Assembly (NCBI GenBank): GCA_028700095.1
Contig: JAQVTJ010000003.1
Span: 1 to 43,566 of the forward strand
Source of the DNA: Methanobacterium sp.
Lineage (GTDB): Archaea > Methanobacteriota > Methanobacteria > Methanobacteriales > Methanobacteriaceae
Length of the DNA: 43,566 nucleotides
Direction: 5' to 3'
How positions within the stretch are numbered: the first letter of the stretch is position 1; each line of letters opens with the position of its first letter. The translations under genes and the position numbers were made by a program. Below are positions 29,645 to 39,300 of the stretch, in pieces. A model generated the notes under the pieces. The model searched no databases, had not been told where the DNA came from, and saw only the letters and a list, made by a program, of their open reading frames with translations.

Positions 29645-30229
29645 TTAGATGTTTTGTTTTAGGTATTCTATTATGTGTTTTTCGTCATTTGTAAGGTTTT
29701 TTTCTTTTTAAAATGTTTTAGGATTGATTTGATGTTTTCTTTTGTTTTATCTTCGTTTAGGATCCTGTTACGTGCGTCTGCTATCTTAACCATATCTTTT
29801 TTTATAAAGACTAATGTTTCTTTTTCGTTTCCGGGATTACAATTACCTATACACTCAATTATTGCAGTATTTAGTTTTAAATCGCCTATATGGCCCATAT
29901 AATATAGAGCTCCCCATAAAACTGGTTAAGTCTTTTATTTTGTCATGCATGGTATTATGTAATTCCATGGCAATATTTAAAGGAACAGATACTAAGGCAT
30001 CTTTTGAGGCATTAAACACTTTCCAGGAGTCATTACTTCGTGTTAGGGTATTAATTAAATCTAATGTTTCACTATGAACTTTAAAATCCCTATCAATAAA
30101 TAAAGTATAATATGCTTTGTAATAGAGTTGATCATATAGTTCTTTTAGCTTTTTTCCTGGAATATCACCTAATATATTATTATATTCTCTTTTAATTTGG
30201 TTTAAACTCTTATTTTCTTTCAAAATCAT
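29645..30229 (-). pseudogene. Hypothetical protein, two frameshifts
   Basis: Reads MILKENKSLNQIKREYNNIL at the start. Near 29920-29928 the frame slips; the natural continuation is VLWGALYYMGHIGDLKLNTA. A second slip in the T7 run 29697-29703 restores NLTNDEKHIIEYLKQN to the stop at 29645. The joined protein is about 190 residues, helical and charged. It overlaps the upstream gene by 20 bp. Family not recognised; context is the island. Confidence 0.55.
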
Positions 30230-30497
30230 TTTCTATCATCTCTTTAAGGTTATCAATTTCCTTTTTTAAATCTTCAAGTTCTACATCCCTTTTTATTTGA
30301 TTGTAAACACTGCAAATATAACCCATGGTTTTAAACCAGTTAATTCTTACAGTTTCCTTTTTTTCATTATTAACCCGGCCACTAATAGACTTTTCATGCA
30401 AAAAACCTATAGCTTCATTTAATTTACTCAATATAATTTCTCTATCATCATAAAGACTAATAGAGAGACTATCCTCTGTTTTATCTTTAACTGTCAT
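30210..30497 (-). CDS. Hypothetical coiled-coil protein
   Basis: 95 residues, charged and helical, ending ELEDLKKEIDNLKEMIENDF (coiled coil). ATG at 30497 with GGAG ten bases upstream. Coupled to the next gene by a 20-bp overlap. No recognised domain. Confidence 0.55.
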   Translation of the reverse strand: MTVKDKTEDSLSISLYDDREIILSKLNEAIGFLHEKSISGRVNNEKKETVRINWFKTMGYICSVYNQIKRDVELEDLKKEIDNLKEMIENDFERK

Positions 30498-30839
30498 ATC
30501 TTATCAACTCCTTATCATACCTTTAAAAAAATTTTATAATGTCTCCAATCCATGAAAACAGCACTGCTTATCGCTTAAATCATGATCTAAATCAAACACA
30601 AAAAAGGGGGGAGGGGGATTTGCAGGTAGCAATATCCCTTACAAATCTTCAAAAACTAATAAAAAAATTCATTAAAGTCTTTATGCTCAACTAAAAAAAG
30701 ATCACTAATAACATTCCAATAGCATTATTTTACTTACCTTTGGATTAAAAATTAAAAAAGAATATGTCATTATAAATTGTGTAATGTATAAATTTTTAGA
30801 AAAATATTTGAATTTCATACGTTGTTGACGTAAATTTTT
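30498..30839. other. Gene-free gap with a G-rich tract
   Basis: No gene found. Its one odd feature is a polypurine block AAAAAAGGGGGGAGGGGGA near 30600-30620, unusual in such AT-rich DNA. Confidence 0.5.
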
Positions 30840-31267
30840 TTATAAATTATAGGCTCTTTTTTCAAGAATTTCAAGCAATTCATGATCGCTCATTTCTAAC
30901 TTAGCAGCGTGTTTCGCAAGGTTTTCAACATCTGCAGTATCTTCCAATTCTTTAACAAGACTATTAATCAATATATCCCTTTTTTTATCATTTTTATTAG
31001 TCATTGTTTGGTATTTTGTTTTTTCAAGTTTTTTAAATAATATTTGTATTTCTAGTTTAAGATCATGAATTTTTTTTCATTTTCATGAATTTTTCAATGA
31101 ATTTTAACTTCATCAGCTCCGTCTATATTTAAAACAATGTCCAAAGAATCTTCCATTAACTTGGATAGATTATATCCATTCTCTTTAACAAGCACTGCCT
31201 TTTCTTTGTTTACCCATGTGGTTAAACGATATTTATTATCCTTCTCGTTTTGCCCTGTTTTTTCCAT
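30840..31267 (-). pseudogene. Ribbon-helix-helix regulator with coiled-coil tail, interrupted
   Basis: The first frame (57 residues from the ATG at 31267, with AGGTG upstream) reads YRLTTWVNKEKAVL...NLSKLMEDSLDIVL, a beta-strand plus two helices as in RHH repressors, and stops at TGA 31094-31096. The reading continues KIHENEKK after that stop, slips in an A8 run near 31070, and goes on as IHDLKLEIQILFKKLEKTK to a stop at 30840. The last part can also be read as a free 54-residue ORF (30840-31004) beginning MTNKNDKKRD but it has no ribosome site. A truncated but working RHH domain remains possible, with the 22-bp palindrome upstream as its operator. Confidence 0.5.
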
Positions 31268-31303
31268 ATTAGACACCTGAAAAAATAATTTATATATTAT
31301 ATT

Positions 31304-31325
31304 ACGTAACGTATATACGTTACGT
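31304..31325. promoter_or_regulatory. Perfect 22-bp palindrome, likely operator
   Basis: Each half is ACGTAACGTAT (31304-31314) and its exact complement ATACGTTACGT (31315-31325); GTAACG steps recur outside it (ACGTTACA). It lies 37 bp upstream of the RHH gene start, between that start and the AT-rich TATA-like tract at 31335-31355. Typical of an autoregulated RHH gene. Confidence 0.65.
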
Positions 31326-31402
31326 TACACTACACTTTTATATATTTATATATTTATATTCTCAAACAGTAATAACAAAGCAACTAAAAAATAATAAAAA
31401 AG

Positions 31403-32188
31403 TTATTTAGATGATGGGTTGTGAATGCTACCCCACACTTCATCATAGATTTCTTGAGCCTTATACCTTTCAACATTACACTTTGATTTAATTTCTTCAA
31501 GTATTTCATCACTTATTTGTCCTGGTAGTTTATTTCCATAGATCTTTATATTATTCTTAATTAAATTTTCAGCTATCCTTATGCAATTTCTTTCTCTTTT
31601 GGATTTTTCTCCCCTGATATCCCCTGCAGTTCCAGGGTTTAATCTTAAAGTTTTTAATGCCGCCCTATATATTTCTATTACTTCACTGGCATGATTTAAA
31701 TCTGCATAATCATTTAACTCAGCCCTGGCCCTTGCAATGGTTAATCTTTTGATGGCCTCAAGGTCCCTTGGAGTAATCGGTTTGGCATCATTATCATCTT
31801 TAGCTGTTTCTCTTGTTTTAACATAAAACTCTCTGATTAGCTCTATGGCCCTATCACTAAGCACAGGTGAGCATGACTTACGTGCATAAGCAATATATTT
31901 TTTAAATAGTTCATGTTCAATAATTTCATTCTTATCATTTTTAGGACCCCTTAATATTTGATCTGCAAGGGCACGGTCAGCGTCAGGTTCAATCTTATCC
32001 TCAATGGCAAAAACAAGATCATATCTTGAAAGATTACTTTCGGGGATTTGAATTTGTTCTCTTACTGATTTGTATAGATCAAAACGGCCATATTTAGGGT
32101 TTGCAGCCCCAAGAACTGATGTTCTCGCTCTCATTGTTTGAACTATTCCTGCGGCGCTTTTTATTATGCTGCTGTTTATATGCTCCAA
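31403..32188 (-). pseudogene. C-terminal fragment of an MCM replicative helicase
   Basis: 261 residues that align with the last part of MCM: sensor 1 AANPKYGRFD, arginine finger LSRYDLVF, sensor 2 PRDLEAIKRLTIARARAEL, then a winged-helix end. The N-terminal domain, Walker A and Walker B that should precede MEHINSSIIKSAAGIVQTM are absent, and 32189-32324 does not encode them. So a 3' remnant of a larger gene, truncated by deletion. Standalone function is unlikely. Confidence 0.85.
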
Positions 32189-32324
32189 AGATATTTAAAA
32201 AAGGCAGGAGCAAATGCATTGTTTTTCATAATTATCTACACATTGAACTTTCAAAATTTTATTCACACTAAATATTACCTTTCCTGATAATTTCATAAAA
32301 ATATAAGTGGAGAAAAAATATATT

Positions 32325-33029
32325 TTATTCAGTTAAGTCGAGATATACCAATGTTATAACAATTAAAAAATACACACAGATGAATGGGGGGATTATATAC
32401 ACTATGTCTCCTATAGTTGGTATAAATGGTACTAAGTAGAGGGTTAATAATGAAAATGCGAGTATTACTGCTTTTATTTTATTATTCCAGACGAGATTAA
32501 CACTTTCTTTTATGGCGTGTATAGCAGTATTTTGGCCAATAACTATTGCTGGGACAACAAAAATGAAAAATAAACCCACAATCCATGACCCAAACAACTG
32601 AACATAACCTTCTTTTACAATATCTGGATTAACATATAAAAAATTCAAGATTATAGATGATATTACACCTAATATATTCATCAAAATAAACCAAAATAAT
32701 ATAAATACAACAAATACTAACATCACTTTTGATAAGTATTTTTTCCCTATTTCCCCTGTAGTTTTGAGAGTAGTTGGTTCTTTTAATAAAAACCTTTCCG
32801 TTATTCCTGCAACAGCTGCACATACAAAGCTAAAAGTTAAAAATAAAATAAACCAGACCAGTAAACTTAAAATAACTCCTAAAGTTGTTTGCTGATGCAT
32901 ATCATATGAAAGTAATAGAAAATATGGACAGAATAAGTTACAAGCCGCCAGTAAAATAGTCATAATAATTATTGGGGGATTTTCTTTAAACAAATAGAGT
33001 CCATTCTTGTAATAACCTAACATAACCAT
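32325..33029 (-). CDS. Multi-pass membrane protein (paralogue of 41416-42117)
   Basis: 234 residues, about six membrane segments. Shared with the gene at 41416: FKENPxIII near the start, TLKTxxEIGxKYxxK in the middle and a closing ITLVYxDLT. ATG at 33029, AGGAGG eight bases upstream. Family not named by me; likely an archaeal DUF of integral membrane proteins. Confidence 0.65.
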   Translation of the reverse strand: MVMLGYYKNGLYLFKENPPIIIMTILLAACNLFCPYFLLLSYDMHQQTTLGVILSLLVWFILFLTFSFVCAAVAGITERFLLKEPTTLKTTGEIGKKYLSKVMLVFVVFILFWFILMNILGVISSIILNFLYVNPDIVKEGYVQLFGSWIVGLFFIFVVPAIVIGQNTAIHAIKESVNLVWNNKIKAVILAFSLLTLYLVPFIPTIGDIVYIIPPFICVYFLIVITLVYLDLTE

Positions 33030-33210
33030 TATAAAACATCCTCCTAAACTCTTAAATAAATATTCAGGTTTGACTCATGTGTAGTTGATCGTATCTTATA
33101 ATTTTATTGTTTTTTTCCTCTTATTATACTTTCACTCACTTATAAAAAAGAAGGATAGTAATAAATTACCATCATTTTTAAATTTTCATCCATGATCAAT
33201 CTCCCTTACT

Positions 33211-33911
33211 TTATTCAAGTTGTATGTACATATTTTTATCTTTTTTGACATATGCAACATGCCACTTTCCTAATTCCTTGTAAATCATTTGTGCATCAGC
33301 ACGCATCGAAGTAGGAGTGGGTTTATTTTTATGTATCACTATTGAAAATCTGTTAAATTGACTACTTGGATTATAATTTAGTACAGCACCGTTCGCAAGA
33401 TTGAACCTTACGCTATCTCTTATATTAACAGGTACAGCTACGCCTTTATAGCCTACAGTCTCAAAATAAGCTACGTATACTCTAGCCAATGTGGAACCGC
33501 ATCTATTTGCAACTGTAAATTTGTTCCATGCTGCACTAAGAAGTAACTGATTTTCATTGGCTATGATGGAACAACTATCTGTAGTAACGTTTGTAATAGA
33601 ATAATGCAATTCCCGTGTTGGAGTATGAATAATAACTTTGACAGGTACATCTGAAGAAGAATCAACTAACTTTAATTCATAATCATCTTTATTAATTCCA
33701 TTTTTTTGTAAATAATCTTGGAATTCTTGTGATAATGCCATTTTATCCATTTCATTACAAATATCATCTGTCTGCATATAATATTCTAAAATAGATGTAT
33801 CAGAGTTTTGTATATCTTGGGAGACTATAATATTTTCATTATTTGCATTTACAGGCATAATAATAACAAATATTAATAGTAACATAGTATAATATATTTT
33901 TTATTAGCCAT
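33211..33911 (-). pseudogene. Secreted protein with CG/YNP motif, frameshift in signal peptide
   Basis: The frame from 33885 gives 224 residues starting directly in a hydrophobic stretch (MLLLIFVIIMPVNANNE). An ATG at 33911 encodes MANKKYII, a normal charged signal-peptide head, and one added T near 33889 fuses it as MANKKYIILLLLLIF. The mature part has FTVANRCGSTLARVYVAYF and GAVLNYNPSSQF, matched by the gene at 35209. Use of the internal ATG could still give a protein with a weaker signal. Unknown family. Confidence 0.6.
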
Positions 33912-34151
33912 AATGGTATTTTTTATATTTTATTATATATATTTATCTCTTATTAATAATGGAATAAAAACTGTTAAAAATTAAAAACAACCTATTTTAG
34001 TCTTAAATATCTTTTAATGTTGAACAGCCATTAAATAACATAAACATCTATATAATCATTTAATTCGTTTCTTAACGTCATTAGTTGAGCCAATAGCAGG
34101 GGATTTATTTTAGGATCTGCTAAAAAAATAACATGCCCCAAATTTTTTTAT

Positions 34152-34206
34152 TAATTCTGGAAAAAATCCAAAATTTTCCATTTTTTTCCAGAAATTTCCA
34201 GAATTA
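34152..34206. repeat. Long hairpin with 12-bp arms
   Basis: TAATTCTGGAAA (34152-34163) and TTTCCAGAATTA (34195-34206) are perfect inverted arms around 31 bp that contain more TTCC/GGAA-like pairs. The sequence style resembles the CCGGAAATTCCGG block of the nearby direct repeat. 33912-34151 shows no gene. Confidence 0.6.
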
Positions 34207-34281
34207 AAATGTGAATATGATATTTAATATCTAAATATTTCCAATTATAAACACCTTCCAACAGGTTCAAGATATAACATT

Positions 34282-34470
34282 CCATAATAACTTTACCCAA
34301 AAAAACATTATGCTAACAACATTCTCTTTAAAAAGATAGTTTTTTAGTTGTTTTATTTTTAATTCCGGATATTATCTAGAAATTCCCATTTTTTTCCGGA
34401 AATTCCGGAAAAAAACTAAATGTTGGAAGGTATATTGGAAGGTTAGGATTTACACTTTATTAAAAATATA
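34282..34470 (+). repeat. Long direct repeat, copy 2
   Basis: Same order of blocks as 29378-29554, including ATTCTCTTTAAAAAGA, TCTAGAAATTCCC, TTTTTTCCGGAAATTCCGGA and CTAAATGTTGGAAGG; here TTGGAAGG is itself doubled (TTGGAAGGTATATTGGAAGG). Same orientation, 4.9 kb apart, enclosing the MCM fragment and RHH genes. Confidence 0.8.
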
Positions 34471-34939
34471 TACTAAAAAGTATTGATCACTATTCTTTTT
34501 ATACTTGAAATGAGAGTAAATCACAAACTATTAATTATCTTTTTATTACTACAAAATAGTGGAAATTCTATTTCACTCCAAAAAAATGTAAAAAAAATGC
34601 AGTTTTCTACATAGAAATATATTATATTGTAGGATTTGATCTATACCTGTGTGGTTCATTTTATATAATCTATGATAGTAAATGGTTTAATATAACATGA
34701 TGCTAACAAGTATTCCACACGATTCTATACTACGCTTATCACATACACCATAAACTTAGAACTAAGTTAGAAATACGAATAAAACATAATTCTTCAAAGA
34801 GTTAACCCAGGATAAGAAATAAAAAGGTTTGGCCCTGCCGCATTATTATTTAATTTTGCTGTATAATACTACATTTCCATTTGTTGAACAAGATTTTGTG
34901 TAGAGGTTTGTATATTAATTGTGCGAGAAATTAAATATG

Positions 34940-35062
34940 TGCATTCACTGAATGTACACCTTTATCCAACTTATAATCCATACTTAGAATTAGAACACTA
35001 TAACTATAATAAATGTTTCTATAAGTATCCGATTCATACCCTCCCTCACGGAAGGGGACTTC
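34940..35062 (-). ncRNA. Candidate structured RNA or insertion-sequence end
   Basis: In a 738-bp gene-free stretch (34471-35208) the minus strand gives CCCTTCC-GTGA-GGGAGGG (35039-35056), a 7-bp stem with one G-U pair and a GNRA tetraloop, GC-rich against an AT-rich background. About 80 nt downstream TGTACATTC/GAATGCACA (about 34941-34962) forms a second stem with one mismatch. The first hairpin also resembles the right-end hairpin of IS200/IS605 elements, but no tnpB trace is found next to it. Confidence 0.35.
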
Positions 35063-35208
35063 TCAAACACATTCGTTAAAAAAATAGAAGAAAAATAATT
35101 ATTTCATAACCAAAAATAATAAACCACTTATTAACACCCATAAAACATAGATAATAATAAGTATACTCGCAATATATGGGCCCTGTTTATATATTTCACG
35201 TAACAACT

Positions 35209-35884
35209 TTAAAACCTCCAATATTTTCCATTGGCAGTATTACGACACATATAAGCATGATGCCATGTTCCAAGTGGTACTTGCCATTTAACAGTGTCAA
35301 ACCATTCACTCTTATCATATTTAAAAGATAAATTTACATGTGTATAATCCGGATCGGGATTATAATGTAAAACACCTCCAGCACTCAGATTCCATCGTGT
35401 AATACGATGCCATCCAACAGCAAAACCAGCAACTCTTACGAATAGATTAACACCAATATAATAAACTGTTCGCCCGCAACTATTATGGATTGTAAAACAG
35501 TTTGGTGAAGTACGTACCTCTTTTGCTGAATAACTTAACATATTTGATGAACTATTGATACTTTTTGAATTGCTTGCTTCATAATAATATTTCTTATTAC
35601 CATCAACCAGTAATACACACTTACTTTGAGGTGTGGGTGTAATAATATTCAGATAATAATCATCAGGATTTATATTGTTATCTGATAAATATGTTAAAAA
35701 TTCTGTTGTTGTTGCTATTCTATCAATTTCCATTTCAATATCTTCCCTGTTACATCATATGTTAGTATGGGTTTTACATTTACATCGTTTGTAACATAAT
35801 ATTGGTGTATCTCTGATGATGAGGCGGATGTTGGCCCTATTATCATTGTTAGACATAATATATTGCCAAAATACCATATTTCAT
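35209..35884 (-). pseudogene. Secreted protein, paralogue of 33211-33911, frameshifts near N-terminus
   Basis: The C-terminal 174 residues are open (MEIDRIATTTEFLTYL onward) with CFTIHNSCGRTVYYIGV and GGVLHYNPDP, matching the paralogue, plus LGTWHHAYM near the end. Upstream, an ATG at 35884 with GGAGGAATT encodes MKYGILAIYY and, after a one-base slip near 35850-35860, LCLTMIIGPTSASSS, a signal peptide; a second slip near 35738-35746 leads into the open frame. The full form would be about 224 residues, the same as the paralogue. Confidence 0.6.
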
Positions 35885-36199
35885 ATCTATAATTCCTCCT
35901 TTATCATGTCTTATGAAAAAGGAACATATATTATTTCGCTTATGTTTTCTTTTTTACTTATGGTGGCATATATTGTCGGTTTCCTTCTTCTAAGATTATA
36001 TATAATACTGGTTGGGGTTCATGACGACTCATATTGTTTCTTTTGATTCCTTTTACTTTGTCAAAGTCTGAATAAAAAGAATATCCTAACGTAGTATTTC
36101 AGTTAAAAATATTTAATATATAGTTTTAACCATTTTCCATACTTTTTTTATTGTAAAAATTGAATATAAGTAATTATATGACATAATATTGTTTTAACA

Positions 36200-36316
36200 C
36201 TCTGGCATTTTTGGCAGCTATTTTAAACTATTTTTGAGTTGTATTTTTTTTTAAAAAATAGAGAATATAATAATAGAAATAAGAATTAATTATATTCGTT
36301 GCCAAAAATGCCAGAG
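36200..36316. repeat. 17-bp inverted repeat pair next to the primase stop
   Basis: CTCTGGCATTTTTGGCA (36200-36216) and TGCCAAAAATGCCAGAG (36300-36316), perfect, 83 bp apart. The right arm abuts the repaired stop codon of the primase-helicase gene at 36317-36319. Either a long 3' stem, or ends of a small 117-bp mobile element; no target duplication is clear. The rest of 35885-36199 has no supported gene. Confidence 0.7.
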
Positions 36317-38692
36317 CTAATAACCAGTTATTATTTTATAAAACTCGTAATTAACCTTTATATCTTCATAGGCTAATATAGATTTCCTATTATTATATTT
36401 ATCATATTCATGCTCGGTGATTTGTCTAAATCCTGAGTGATCCATGGCTTTTTTTATTTGTTGTGCTGATGGTTTCAAATGTTCTTTACTGATTTTTTTA
36501 TGCCCAAATGCACCATCTTTTGATGTAATGATTCACATTAGCTACAGGTATATTGTTACCAGTATTGAAGTCTTCTATGAATAATGCATTTATGGCCTGT
36601 TTTAGTGGGTAGCTTTTAAATTCGTGTTCTAATTTCATTTTTGTTTCTTGTTCATCGGTTAATAGAGGTTCATGCATTTTTTCCCAGTATATGGTTATTG
36701 CTTTGTGGACTATCCATTCTAGGTCTTCGTCATATTTTCCCATTTGTATGTCGTTTTGGAATCCTTCATCTCGGTTCTTTTTGGGTATTACATTGGATGC
36801 GTGGATTAGCAATAGTCGTGTTTCCCATCCTTCTCCTAGTACTGGTGGTAGGGTGTTTCCATTTGCAAATAGTCGTGGTATTTGTGGGTTTGTTACTGTG
36901 ATGCTTCTATTTATTCCTTTAAGTTCTACTTCAAATCCATTAGCTGTTATTACTGTGTTTAAAAATCCAATAGATTTTAGCATTCCGTTATTAATGTCGT
37001 CATCGATATTTATGTCCTTATCAATCATAGGATAGAGGGTGAACCTTTCATTTGTGTTAATGTCGCTTGTTGTTAATGTGCTGTAATTGAAGATTCTTTT
37101 TAATATTTCAGTTAATGTGGATTTACCACTTTTTGAGGGTCCTGTAACTATGTTTATCTTCCCTATTCTGTTGTATCCCATGAAAGCATGTCCAACTGCC
37201 CGTAGCCATAAATTTTTATCATTTTTTCCCGGTAGGATTTGATCTATGGATTCTTTGATTTTCTTTCCATTTGCTTCTGGGTTCCAGCGAAAAGGTAGTG
37301 ATAATTTAGGTATTTTGTTAAATTTTGTCTTATTTTCTTTAAATTCTTGTGTATTGGTGTTTAATATGCCATTGGTGAATTCTATTAGATTGTAATCTTT
37401 TTCAACGGGGTTAGTGATGAATTTAAGCATATTTTCACATGTTGTAGAGGATATTTGATTTACTCCTAGTTCATCATTCAAGAAGTTTATTATTCTATTT
37501 TCGTTAATTTCTTCAAAAGAACCGCTCTCTAATAGTTCATAATATTTTATAGTGTTAGGGTTTCTGAATAGTTCCATCCCATAGTTGCAGAAGTCGGCTA
37601 TTAGTTTAATGCTTGGTTGTTTGTGCTTTGCTAATTTTCTTACTATCTGCATTTTAATATCATCAGTATAGTTTTTTGTTAAATTTAGTAATTTTTCCTG
37701 AGCATCTTTAGGTATATACTTTTTTAATACATTCCACCCTACTATATCATCTCCTTCTTTGTTAAATGTGAGTTCTACATTATTAATTCTATTTTCGTAC
37801 TCTTCGTCATCTTTAAACACTCCTTGAACTATCTTTAACACTTGCTCTTTTTCGTAACCTTGTTTTTTTAGATATCCTGCTATCCCACAACTGTAAAATT
37901 GTCTTGAGGGAACTGATGTTGTATTGGCAAATGGTTTTAAAATGTTGATAATTTCTTCTATGTGTTTTGTGGTTTCGTTTTTAATATGTCCGGATGATTC
38001 TAAATCATCTAAGAGCATTTTGAGGATTTGGTCGGCGTCATCTACTATTAATATGTTTTCATTGGATTCTACCAGTTTTGTGTAGTGTTCTTTGGATTTT
38101 CCTTCATTATTCCATCTAAAATTAGTAATTATATATTTTCCTCTACCTTTACCTGTATTGGCTTGGTAGTCAATATTAACGGGTGGTTGTTTTGCTTCTG
38201 GTTTCTTTTTCGATAATAGGTATATATGTAGTCCGCCATTTGGTGTTACTTTACAATGTGTGCGCTCTATTAGTGACATGCTGTGTGATTTAAGAACTTT
38301 CATGGGTATGTCGTTCTCTTTTCCATGGTCATCTAAATCTATACATACAAAAGTGCAGCTCTAATGAGGATGTAATCACATATAATTGCGCTCCCATAGT
38401 CTGGATCATTTATTCCTTTCCATCCTGTAGGAAATTGGTCCCATTTTGCAAATGACTTTTTATTTCTATCAGTGCATCTATTATTCTTTATATCTTCTTT
38501 GTAAGAATCTTTAACTTGTTTTTGGCCCGCTATCGCTACTATTCTATTATCTTCTTCAGCTGATTTGTAAAGATTTGATAACTGTAAATAATTAAATGAT
38601 TTACCATTGTGTTCAATGGTTAAAAATATATTAGTAGACCCATTAACTTTACCTATGGAGTCCCCCTTATCTCCATTTTTACCCGCTTCCAT
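36317..38692 (-). pseudogene. Primase-polymerase / SF3 helicase replication protein, frameshifted
   Basis: About 790 residues when joined. The N-terminal part (38692 to about 38350) reads FAKWDQFPTGWKGINDPDYG; after a slip near 38345-38375 it continues FVCIDLDDHGKENDIP, the acidic motif of archaeal/phage primase-polymerases, then TPNGGLHIYLLSKK. The SF3/D5 helicase has Walker A GPSKSGKST and IPRLFANGNTLPPV. A third slip in the 36518-36521 run restores KDGAFGHKKISKEHLKPSAQ to a stop at 36317. This is a plasmid or virus replication gene. The break falls at the catalytic primase site. Confidence 0.8.
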
Positions 38693-38693
38693 C

Positions 38694-38938
38694 AGATCAT
38701 CTCTTTTTCTTCTAAATAGATGTCACAGGATTTTTCTAAGTCTTCTTTTTGATTGAAATTGAAATCTAAAAAAATCAGTTATGGCACATCTAACAAAATC
38801 TGTATTGGATAATCGCAGGCTATATTTTTCAAAAATTAGCGATTTGATTTTGTCAAGCTTTAAAAAATATTCTTTAGGTATATAAACTGTTGTTGCTATC
38901 AGCTCATTATTTGCAGACTTATTCTGTTTCAATAACAT
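38694..38938 (-). pseudogene. Small ribbon-helix-helix-like protein, probable frameshift at C-terminus
   Basis: The open frame (71 residues, stop near 38723) has TTVYIPKEYFLKLDKIKSL...SNTDFVRCAI, an RHH-like beta-helix-helix. Its tail FQFQSKRRLRKIL looks out of frame; after a slip near 38745-38765 the reading becomes QKEDLEKSCDIYLEEKEMI and stops at 38692-38694 in a TGATG overlap with the primase start, a natural coupling. The RHH core itself is intact. Confidence 0.5.
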
Positions 38939-38953
38939 TCACCTCTTTTTTTA

Positions 38954-39192
38954 TAGTAGCTTTTTTTAAAAAGGTGTCCTGAGAAAAATAAAATCTCATT
39001 TAAATATTGAATTCACCACAAAAAAACAAACATATAACATATCCTTTTCTAAAAAAGTTCAAAGTGATACATATATATACGTAAAAAAACAAAAATCATT
39101 CTAACTTGGTATATGGTTTTATTTTTGTTTTTTTGGTGGTAATATAATGAGAGATCCTACCCCCTCATTTACACCATTTTAAAAAGCTACTA
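38954..39192. repeat. 239-bp imperfect inverted repeat, candidate replication origin
   Basis: Outer arms TAGTAGCTTTTTTTAAAAAG (38954 on) and its near-complement ending GCTACTA (39171-39192). The symmetry continues inward: TGAG...ATCTCATT against its counterpart near 39145-39170, and CACCACAAAAAAACAAAC (about 39012) against GTTTTTTTGGTGG (about 39127-39140). Arms of about 90 bp flank a centre of about 60 bp. It fills the gap between two replication-type genes of the island. Confidence 0.6.
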
Positions 39193-39300
39193 ATATTGTT
39201 TATTTTTTTTAATTTATAAATCTTTCTATTAACAAAATTGAGTAGGTTGCTCTTATTATACAAAAAAAGGATTATGGATTTTTTTTTAATATATTATTTT

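Noticed and set aside
30600..30620. G-quadruplex at the G-rich tract
   Set aside because: Only two G runs are present; four are needed for an intramolecular quadruplex.
35816..36046. Plus-strand 76-residue ORF with hydrophobic stretch
   Set aside because: Its first part is antisense to the signal peptide of the secreted pseudogene and it has no ribosome site.
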